Below, in pieces: positions 6,201 through 10,348 of a stretch of 11,883 bases of DNA (the stretch's first letter is position 1; each line of letters opens with the position of its first letter). The DNA is from Deltaproteobacteria bacterium (lineage in GTDB: Bacteria > Desulfobacterota > Desulfarculia > Desulfarculales > Desulfarculaceae). The notes beneath the pieces are model-generated. The model ran no database searches. It was given only the letters and a program-made list of their open reading frames with translations, and had not been told where the DNA came from. Position numbers and translations under genes: made by a program. Where the stretch lies: positions 1-11,883 of the forward strand of contig JAHLLK010000120.1 of assembly GCA_020444165.1 (NCBI GenBank), read 5' to 3'.

Positions 6201-6238
6201 TTTCGCTGTTTTAGGCTTGACCTATATTACGTTTCGCT
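6201..6238. promoter_or_regulatory. Candidate operator: two TTTCGCT direct repeats
   Basis: TTTCGCT occurs at 6201-6207 and 6232-6238, 31 bases apart (about three helical turns). Both copies lie between the divergent repressor and early genes, and the second overlaps the rightward -10 box. They are plausible binding sites for the repressor or the Ner-like protein. Confidence 0.4.
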
Positions 6239-6243
6239 ATAAT
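6217..6243 (+). promoter_or_regulatory. Predicted rightward early promoter
   Basis: TTGACC (6217-6222) and a perfect TATAAT (6238-6243) are separated by 15 bases, which is short. The strong -10 box and its position 46 bases before the first rightward gene support a promoter. A short spacer often means dependence on an activator. Confidence 0.5.
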
Positions 6244-6251
6244 CATCTTAA
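6224..6251 (-). promoter_or_regulatory. Predicted repressor promoter
   Basis: On the minus strand TTAAGA (6251-6246) and TAATAT (6229-6224) are 16 bases apart, each matching four of six consensus positions. It overlaps the rightward promoter face to face, so one bound regulator could control both. Transcription would begin about 30 bases before the GTG at 6190. Confidence 0.4.
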
Positions 6252-6288
6252 CCAGGACGCGACACCAACCCAAACCAAGGAGCACGAG

Positions 6289-6570
6289 ATGCCCACCGAA
6301 CACGCGTATCCCAGGCTCCCAGCCCTAGAGAAGGCAACGGCCCAAATGCAGGAAGTCCTGCGTGAAGCCATGCTGACCCAGGGCCTTCTGCCGGTGTCCT
6401 GCACCCCCAAGGGCCTGCAATGCGCGGACATGCTCTTCTTCCTGCGCAAGCTGAACGCCAGCGAGGGGTTGCAGCGGGACGCGGTCTTGGCCTTTTTCAC
6501 CGGCCAGTCTTCCGCCGACCTGAAGACCCCCAGCGGCATGCGCTCCCTGATCATCGGCGACGAAGACTGA
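6289..6570 (+). CDS. Hypothetical early protein (93 aa)
   Basis: This is the first gene to the right of the divergent control region. I do not recognise the family. The protein is soluble and helical: LPALEKATAQMQEVLREAML at about residues 10-29, then GLQCADMLFFLRKLNASEGLQ at about 42-62 and RDAVLAFFTG at 63-72. Two cysteines are present (VSCTPKGLQC). The ATG at 6289 has AGGAG six bases upstream. The open frame extends back to 6106, but that part overlaps the repressor gene and its promoters and is not expected to be translated. Position suggests an early regulator such as a Cro or anti-repressor, but no helix-turn-helix is obvious. Confidence 0.7.
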   Translation: MPTEHAYPRLPALEKATAQMQEVLREAMLTQGLLPVSCTPKGLQCADMLFFLRKLNASEGLQRDAVLAFFTGQSSADLKTPSGMRSLIIGDED

Positions 6571-6600
6571 CCGCCTAACCCCCAACCAGGAGTAGACCCC

Positions 6601-6888
6601 ATGCCTCGCAACGATCTTAACCCCCAAGGGCCCCTGCGCGCAATCCTGGCGGACAGCCCGGCCACCCCGACCCAGCGCATCCAGGCCGTGACCCTGCTGC
6701 TTTTCGGCTGGTCACAGGCGCGCCTGGCCGGGCATTTAGGCATCACCCCGGGCCGGCTGTCCATGGCGATCCATTCCCGGGACAACGAGGGGCGCAACAC
6801 CCGCGCCCGGGTGGCCGCGGCCCTGGGCCTGGCCGTGGGCGACCTCTGGCCCGAGCGGGCCGGGGAAGCGCAAGACGAGGCTGCGTAA
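6601..6888 (+). CDS. Ner/Cro-like HTH regulator
   Basis: A 95-aa DNA-binding protein. Residues 25-83 show a helix-turn-helix resembling the Ner/Nlp and XRE groups: QRIQAVTLLLFGWSQARLAG, then HLGITPGRLSMAIHSRDNEG, ending in RVAAALGLAVGDLWPE. The last element (RVAxALGLxxxDLWP) is typical of Ner-like proteins of Mu-type phages, which repress the early promoter and the repressor gene. The ATG at 6601 has AGGAG eight bases upstream. It follows the 93-aa gene after 30 bases and precedes the CII-like gene, giving a three-gene regulatory block. The stop codon overlaps a 7-bp inverted repeat (6885-6909). Confidence 0.75.
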   Translation: MPRNDLNPQGPLRAILADSPATPTQRIQAVTLLLFGWSQARLAGHLGITPGRLSMAIHSRDNEGRNTRARVAAALGLAVGDLWPERAGEAQDEAA

Positions 6889-6909
6889 GGTTCCATGTTT
6901 CTACCTTAC
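6885..6909. promoter_or_regulatory. Inverted repeat between the Ner-like and CII-like genes
   Basis: GTAAGGT (6885-6891) and ACCTTAC (6903-6909) form a perfect 7-base dyad with an 11-base centre. It lies across the stop of the upstream gene and 48 bases before the CII-like start. It could be an operator for a dimeric regulator or a small RNA hairpin. Confidence 0.45.
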
Positions 6910-6956
6910 CGCGCCCTGCCCCTGGCGCGAAAGCGTAAGTAGCGAGGGTGTTTACG

Positions 6957-7403
6957 ATGAGACTCGATTGGCAATTCCGGCGCTTGGTGCACGATGTGGT
7001 CATGGACGACCGCAATCTGAGGGGCGTGGCCGCCCTGGCGGATATGCCCTATTCCACCCTGGCCGAGCAGATCAACCCGAACTCCCGCCCCCTGAAAAAA
7101 CTGGACGCGGGGCTCCTGCCCGCCTTGGTCACCGGGGTTTCCGGTGGCAAGCGCCTGGTGCGCTACCTGGCCGAACAGGCCGGCATGGTCTGTGTGGATC
7201 TCCCGGACGTGGAGAGCGGCGGGGCCCCCGCCCGCAAACTGGCCGAGAGCGTCCGGGAGTTCGGCGACCTGCTGGCCAGCCACGGCCAGGCCATGGAGGA
7301 CGGAGAGATCACCCCCGCCGAGCGCAAGCGGCTTCGGCGGGAGGGCCTGGAGGCCGTGGCCGCCATCCACGGCTACCTCCTGGCCCTGGACGCGGAGGAG
7401 TAG
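6957..7403 (+). CDS. CII-family phage regulatory protein
   Basis: A 148-aa protein matching the phage regulatory protein CII (CP76) family known from P2/186-like phages. Residues 20-45 hold the typical GVAALADMPYSTLAEQINPN, where family members have a helix-turn-helix followed by LSNExNP. A linker with GGKRLVRYLAEQAGMVCVDL and a C-terminal helical region (ESVREFGDLLASHGQAMEDG, then ITPAERKRLRREGLEAVAAI) follow. In phage 186 CII activates the promoter that sets up lysogeny. The ATG at 6957 is chosen because AGGGTG lies six bases upstream; a GTG at 6948 is in frame but falls inside that site. The neighbouring repressor and Ner-like genes fit a lysis-lysogeny switch. Confidence 0.75.
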   Translation: MRLDWQFRRLVHDVVMDDRNLRGVAALADMPYSTLAEQINPNSRPLKKLDAGLLPALVTGVSGGKRLVRYLAEQAGMVCVDLPDVESGGAPARKLAESVREFGDLLASHGQAMEDGEITPAERKRLRREGLEAVAAIHGYLLALDAEE

Positions 7404-7414
7404 CGGCTTTCTTC

Positions 7415-7483
7415 CCGCTGGCGGCGGGCTGGTCCTTTTGGGGCGCACCCCTCCTGTGCCCCGGATCGGCCCGCCGCCAGCGG
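7415..7483. other. Very long stem-loop in the 7404-7601 leader
   Basis: The arms 7415-7429 and 7469-7483 are perfect 15-base complements, CCGCTGGCGGCGGGC being one of them. The stem continues through 7430-7435 with 7463-7468 (two G-U pairs), then, after a UUUU bulge (7436-7439), through 7440-7447 with 7455-7462 (one G-U). That totals 29 pairs and a 7-base loop. No T-run follows on either strand, so it is unlikely to be an ordinary terminator. It lies 12 bases after the CII-like stop. Confidence 0.75.
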
Positions 7484-7521
7484 AGAGGCGGCCACACCGG
7501 CCGAACGACAACCACTAGACG

Positions 7522-7543
7522 GGCGATGGGCGTGTGTTGTGGC
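7522..7543. repeat. 22-base exact repeat, copy 2 (rightward leader)
   Basis: Identical to 4396-4417 and in the same orientation. A rightward transcript through this copy would carry the exact complement of the int-operon leader. It lies between two strong hairpins, 58 bases before the next gene. No promoter like the one beside copy 1 is seen here. Confidence 0.8.
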
Positions 7544-7559
7544 GACCAGCCCAGCCCGG

Positions 7560-7586
7560 CCCCGGGGCGGCGGACCCGCCCCGGGG
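7560..7586 (+). promoter_or_regulatory. All-GC hairpin directly before the ribosome site
   Basis: CCCCGGGGCGG (7560-7570) and CCGCCCCGGGG (7576-7586) form a perfect 11-bp stem with a 5-base loop. The AGGAAGGA ribosome site of the gene at 7602 starts on the very next base. It may protect the mRNA 5' end or tune initiation. Confidence 0.65.
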
Positions 7587-7601
7587 AGGAAGGACCCCCC
7601 G

Positions 7602-7823
7602 ATGAGCAAACGACGCAGCAAGACAGCCCAGCGGCCCCCCCGTCCGGAGGGCGTGTTGGAGCGGCTGTTGGCCCTGAATCCCGAGCGTCCGGATTTCGCG
7701 GACCGGATGGCCGCCCTGGAGGCTGAACTGACCCAGGCCCGGGCCGCCCGCCAGGCCCGCAAACTGGCCGCCTGCCCCAGCACGGTGGAGGCCCTGGATC
7801 CCACCACCTGGCGGGCGGCCTGA
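7602..7823 (+). CDS. Small basic helical protein (73 aa)
   Basis: I do not recognise the family. The N-terminus is basic and disordered (MSKRRSKTAQRPPRPEG). A helical stretch follows, EGVLERLLALNPERPDFADR, then MAALEAELTQARAARQARKL with the heptad character of a coiled coil, and a short Pro/Thr tail. The ATG at 7602 has AAGGA seven bases upstream. An open frame back to 7539 would read through the GC hairpin and is unlikely. The next gene begins one base after its stop, so the two are probably coupled. Confidence 0.7.
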   Translation: MSKRRSKTAQRPPRPEGVLERLLALNPERPDFADRMAALEAELTQARAARQARKLAACPSTVEALDPTTWRAA

Positions 7824-7824
7824 C

Positions 7825-8706
7825 GTGGAGCCCGCGCCCCTGCCGGTGTTGCCCTGGCGCTGCCCCCACAAGGAGGGGCTGCGCTTCCTGCGGGAGACGA
7901 GCTGTCGGGAGCGGCGGATCAAGGCCGCGCGGGAGCGGGAGCGGGTTGGCGAAGAGTTTTTGTTGGACGATCTGAGTGAGAGGTGCCTGACCTGCCAGGG
8001 CCCGGTGAGCGTGCCGGGCGCGGCCAAGGAGGCGGAGATGTGCATCGCGTGTCAAGGCCCGGCGGAGGCACCCAAGCTGGATTGGGAGACAGAGATGAGC
8101 AAGGAAATTCCGGCCTGCCCGGACTGCGGCAAGCCACAGAAGACGACCAAAACCGGACGGGGCATGGGCTACTGCCCCGAACACTGGCGGGCGCGGATGC
8201 GGGCCAAGTACGAGCCCGAGGAGTCCCCCGCCAAAACCCCGGAGCCGCCGAGTGCGGAGGCGCCAGACGCGGCCCCCGGGGCGGCGGCGCCCGAGCCCCT
8301 GGACGACCGGGCCGCGGCGGCGGTTTTCGCCCTGGCGGAGGAGGTGGTGGGCGAGATCGTGGGCGAGCCGGAAGCCGACCCCGCCCCCGCGCCGCCGGCC
8401 TGCCCCGAGTGCGGACGGCCGCAGCGCCTGGACAAGTTGGGCCGGCCCCTGGGCCGCTGCCCGGACTGCTACGCCGCGCACCGCGCGGCCGGGAGCTGGC
8501 ACGCGAAGAGCAAGGCCGGCGGGCAAGCGGACGCGGCCCTGCAGGCGGCGGTGATTATCGGCCACCAGGCGGAGGAATGCTACGCCCGGGCGGAGCTTTA
8601 CGTGGCCGAGGGCGAGACCATGCGGGCGGAGGTGGAGCTGGAGGTCTGCCGGCGTTTCCTGGTCGAGCTTGCGGCCTGGGGCTATCTGCCCGGCTGGAAC
8701 GCATAG
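7825..8706 (+). CDS. Multi-zinc-ribbon phage protein
   Basis: A 293-aa protein rich in paired cysteines. Pairs occur at C54/C57 (CLTC) and C73/C76 (CIAC), followed by two copies of one ribbon. Copy one has C98/C101 with C117 and H120 (CPDCGKPQK, then GYCPEHW). Copy two has C193/C196 with C212/C215 (CPECGRPQR, then GRCPDCY). A linker rich in Ala, Pro and Glu (about 131-190) separates the copies, and the C-terminus is helical. Zinc ribbons of this kind usually bind DNA or partner proteins; the exact role is unknown. The start is a GTG one base after the previous stop. An internal ATG (MSKEIPACPDC) suggests that two ancestral small genes may have fused. The stop overlaps the ribosome site of the next gene. 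Confidence 0.75.
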   Translation: MEPAPLPVLPWRCPHKEGLRFLRETSCRERRIKAARERERVGEEFLLDDLSERCLTCQGPVSVPGAAKEAEMCIACQGPAEAPKLDWETEMSKEIPACPDCGKPQKTTKTGRGMGYCPEHWRARMRAKYEPEESPAKTPEPPSAEAPDAAPGAAAPEPLDDRAAAAVFALAEEVVGEIVGEPEADPAPAPPACPECGRPQRLDKLGRPLGRCPDCYAAHRAAGSWHAKSKAGGQADAALQAAVIIGHQAEECYARAELYVAEGETMRAEVELEVCRRFLVELAAWGYLPGWNA

Positions 8707-8714
8707 GAGGCGGC

Positions 8715-9074
8715 ATGAGCCGGTATGAAGACGGACGACTGATCGTGCCCACGCCCTACGGGGTGGGGATCGGGCTGGGGCTGATCACCTCCTGCCGCCA
8801 GGAGGCCCCCGGGCCGGTCTGCCTGGAGATCGCGGTGCACCAGGAGCCTCCGCCCACCGGAACCCATTTCGGCCGCGGTCTGGACCGCCTGGTAGCCCTG
8901 GCCCAACACCAGGGCATGCACCTGGCCGACCTGGCCCCCTGGTCCCTGCTGATTCAGCCGGGGCTGGTGGCCGTGGCCCGGCTGATCGCTTGCCAGAAGT
9001 GTGGCGATAAGACCTCCGTGTGGTGGCGTTGGTGGTTTGACGAGGCCCGGCTGGCCGGGAAGGAGGCGGCGTGA
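8715..9074 (+). CDS. Hypothetical protein (119 aa)
   Basis: I do not recognise the family. It begins MSRYEDGRLIVPTPYGVGIG, with alternating hydrophobic residues that suggest beta strands. The middle (FGRGLDRLVALAQHQGMHLA) looks helical, and a C-terminal segment carries a Cys pair and a Trp cluster (IACQKCGDKTSVWWRWWFDE). No signal peptide or membrane span is evident. The ATG at 8715 has AGGAGG four bases upstream, and that site contains the stop of the zinc-ribbon gene, so translation is probably coupled. The open frame goes back to 7983, but that part is an antisense-free shadow of the zinc-ribbon gene. Its stop overlaps the next ATG as TGATG. Confidence 0.7.
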   Translation: MSRYEDGRLIVPTPYGVGIGLGLITSCRQEAPGPVCLEIAVHQEPPPTGTHFGRGLDRLVALAQHQGMHLADLAPWSLLIQPGLVAVARLIACQKCGDKTSVWWRWWFDEARLAGKEAA

Positions 9075-9286
9075 TGGGCTTGCCCGCCGACCTGAAAGAA
9101 CGGGCGTACTACGGTTGCCTCCTGACCGACGTGCAGGCGATGGCCCTTGCGGACCTCTGGGAGGCGGCCAAAGTGGCTTACGATACCAGTCAAGAGGCCA
9201 AATGGTGCAGGTGCAGCCCCCCTTTCGATGACGCCCTGACCGGCCTGGCTTGCGCCCTGGGAAACCTGGACGCGATCCGATGGTGA
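9074..9286 (+). CDS. Small hypothetical protein (70 aa)
   Basis: A helical, acidic protein of unknown family: LPADLKERAYYGCLLTDVQA, then ALADLWEAAKVAYDTSQEAK, then a CRCSPPF turn and a final helix. Three cysteines are present. Its ATG (9074-9076) overlaps the preceding TGA, and its stop overlaps the start of the next micro-ORF, so it belongs to a tightly coupled series. It may pack against the neighbouring gene products, but nothing in the sequence shows this. Confidence 0.65.
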   Translation: MGLPADLKERAYYGCLLTDVQAMALADLWEAAKVAYDTSQEAKWCRCSPPFDDALTGLACALGNLDAIRW

Positions 9287-9378
9287 TCATCGCGCACGTG
9301 GTCTTTGGCTTGGCCGCCGTGGTGGCCGTGGTGGGGTGGGTAATCGTCATCAAGGAGGCGTTCGGTGAACTGGATTGA
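9280..9378 (+). CDS. Micro-ORF: single-span membrane peptide (32 aa)
   Basis: The peptide begins MVIIAHVVFGLAAVVAVVGW and ends VIVIKEAFGELD: one hydrophobic span of about 24 residues with a short charged C-terminal tail. The ATG at 9280 overlaps the upstream gene by 7 bases; a GTG at 9283 overlaps only by the stop (GTGA). Its 3' end overlaps the next micro-ORF. The dense overlaps and a clean transmembrane pattern argue that it is real. Small spans like this occur in phage early regions, but the function is unknown. Confidence 0.55.
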   Translation: MVIIAHVVFGLAAVVAVVGWVIVIKEAFGELD

Positions 9379-9448
9379 CGCAATCGTTAAGCACCATAAC
9401 TCACTGCCTACCCGCGCGGACCGCGCCGCCGGAAAATGCAAGCTGTGA
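9365..9448 (+). CDS. Micro-ORF (27 aa)
   Basis: Starts at GTG 9365 with a strong AAGGAGG six bases upstream and encodes MNWIDAIVKHHNSLPTRADR followed by AAGKCKL. It overlaps the membrane micro-ORF by 14 bases and the DUF1937-like gene by 13. The good ribosome site is the main support; it might instead serve the downstream gene, whose own site is weak. A leader peptide that couples translation into the DUF1937-like gene is an alternative reading. Confidence 0.45.
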   Translation: MNWIDAIVKHHNSLPTRADRAAGKCKL

Positions 9449-9852
9449 GCGCGCGCAAGCTCTGGTACCTGGCCGCACCCTACACCCACAAATCCCGCCG
9501 CGAGCGGGCCTGGCGGGCGCGCCAGATCGACCAGGCGGCCTACCAGATCATGGCCCAGGGCCTCCTGGTGCACTCGCCCATCAGCGGCGGGCACGCCATT
9601 GAGTGGGGGTGCGCGCCGCTGCCCCATGGGCGGTGGATGGATTTGGACCGGGCCGTCTTGTGGGCCCTGCACGAGACCCGCCGCCTGGCCGGCGTGATCC
9701 TCTACAGGCTGCCGGGGTGGGAGGGCAGCGCGGGCGTGCGCGAGGAGCTGGTGCTCACGGGTGAGGAGTGGGGTTATGTGCCGCTGGCCCTGGATTACGG
9801 CGAGGACGTGGCGGAGTGGGTGGCCCGGATGCGGGCCGAAAGGCGAATTTAA
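9436..9852 (+). CDS. DUF1937 / nucleoside 2-deoxyribosyltransferase-like protein
   Basis: A 138-aa protein of the phage DUF1937 type, related to nucleoside 2-deoxyribosyltransferases. The nucleotide-binding start LWYLAAPYTH (residues 9-18) is followed by a basic helix (SRRERAWRARQIDQAAYQIM). Then come the glycine turn and GLLVHSPISGGHAIEWG, the strand ending in VILYRLPGWEGSAGVREELV, where family members have GWxxSxGxxxE, and a closing helix. Glu in REELV is the likely catalytic or binding acid. The family is thought to act on nucleosides or base-modified DNA precursors; substrate unknown. The ATG at 9436 is used here, though a GTG at 9445 is also in frame. It follows the micro-ORFs and is the last gene before the structured gap. 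Confidence 0.75.
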   Translation: MQAVSARKLWYLAAPYTHKSRRERAWRARQIDQAAYQIMAQGLLVHSPISGGHAIEWGCAPLPHGRWMDLDRAVLWALHETRRLAGVILYRLPGWEGSAGVREELVLTGEEWGYVPLALDYGEDVAEWVARMRAERRI

Positions 9853-9853
9853 A

Positions 9854-9918
9854 GCCGGGGGCATAGGGCCGCGCGGAGAGGGGCATCGCTTGCTTGCTCG
9901 CCCCTCCCCGCACCCGGC
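9854..9918 (+). ncRNA. Nested stem-loop structure in the 9853-10008 gap
   Basis: An outer stem GCCGGG (9854-9859) with CCCGGC (9913-9918) encloses an inner 12-base stem, GCGGAGAGGGGC (9873-9884) with GCCCCTCCCCGC (9900-9911). The inner stem has a single mismatch and a 15-base loop repeating CTTGC. No T-run follows directly. It may be a structured leader or small RNA, or part of one RNA with the tRNA-like fold just downstream. Confidence 0.5.
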
Positions 9919-9929
9919 ATCCGATTTTG

Positions 9930-9988
9930 GCGATTGCGGCGCGGGAGTGAGTTGAGCCAGGCGCCCGGTTCGAATCCGGCCAATCGCC
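9930..9988 (+). other. tRNA-like fold without an anticodon arm
   Basis: GCGATTG (9930-9936) pairs perfectly with CAATCGC (9981-9987), like a 7-bp acceptor stem, and an extra G-C pair is possible outside. A canonical T loop TTCGAAT (9969-9975) sits on a 4-bp stem (9965-9968 with 9976-9979) at exactly the right distance from the 3' acceptor strand. Only 27 bases replace the usual D arm, anticodon arm and variable loop. A weak D-like arm (GCGC...GAGC) can be drawn, but there is no anticodon arm and no encoded CCA. It is not a functional tRNA by normal rules. Confidence 0.5.
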
Positions 9989-10008
9989 AACCGACCAAAG
10001 GAGGGAGC

Positions 10009-10287
10009 ATGAGCCAGGGACCGGAAGATAGGGGCTCGCGCGGTCTAGTTATGGTGAGGGTCGGGATGCGCTTACACGAGTTGACCCTGGCCGAATGCGA
10101 CCTGGAAAAAGCTCGGGAACGGTGCCGGAGATTGCTTTTCAAACACGGCGTTGGCTCCCGGGCGGCCGCAGTCCTGTTTGCCATCGCGCGCAAGGAAAGG
10201 GCCGTGTCCCTGGCGCGCGAGGCGCTGAGGAAAGCCGAGAAAGAATTGCGAGACTCCGGCTGGAAACCGGTCATCGAAACGGACTGA
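10009..10287 (+). CDS. Helical hypothetical protein (92 aa)
   Basis: I do not recognise the family. After a short polar N-terminus, residues 20-85 are charged and strongly helical (LHELTLAECDLEKARERCRR, then AVLFAIARKERAVSLAREAL, then RKAEKELRDSGWKP), with heptad spacing suggesting a coiled coil. The ATG at 10009 has AGGAGG four bases upstream. An open frame back to 9934 would run through the tRNA-like fold and is not preferred. A 61-base gap with no clear gene separates it from the methyltransferase. Confidence 0.7.
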   Translation: MSQGPEDRGSRGLVMVRVGMRLHELTLAECDLEKARERCRRLLFKHGVGSRAAAVLFAIARKERAVSLAREALRKAEKELRDSGWKPVIETD

Positions 10288-10348
10288 GGAAGCATGGAGA
10301 TCCGAGCAAATGCATAGCCGGTGCAAAAATGGCACGGGGGCAGCCTAG

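Noticed and set aside
7309..8565. 418-aa minus-strand open frame
   Set aside because: It runs antisense through three well-supported plus-strand genes and both leader hairpins. The translation is Arg/Pro/Gly-rich with no domain.
7983..8714. N-terminal extension of the 119-aa protein
   Set aside because: The extension is a frame-shifted reading of the zinc-ribbon gene with Arg/Gly-rich content. A strong AGGAGG supports the ATG at 8715.
10288..10348. Seven-codon ORF starting ATGGAGATC before the methyltransferase
   Set aside because: It is too short to judge, and the upstream purines overlap the previous stop codon. A leader peptide cannot be excluded but is not supported.
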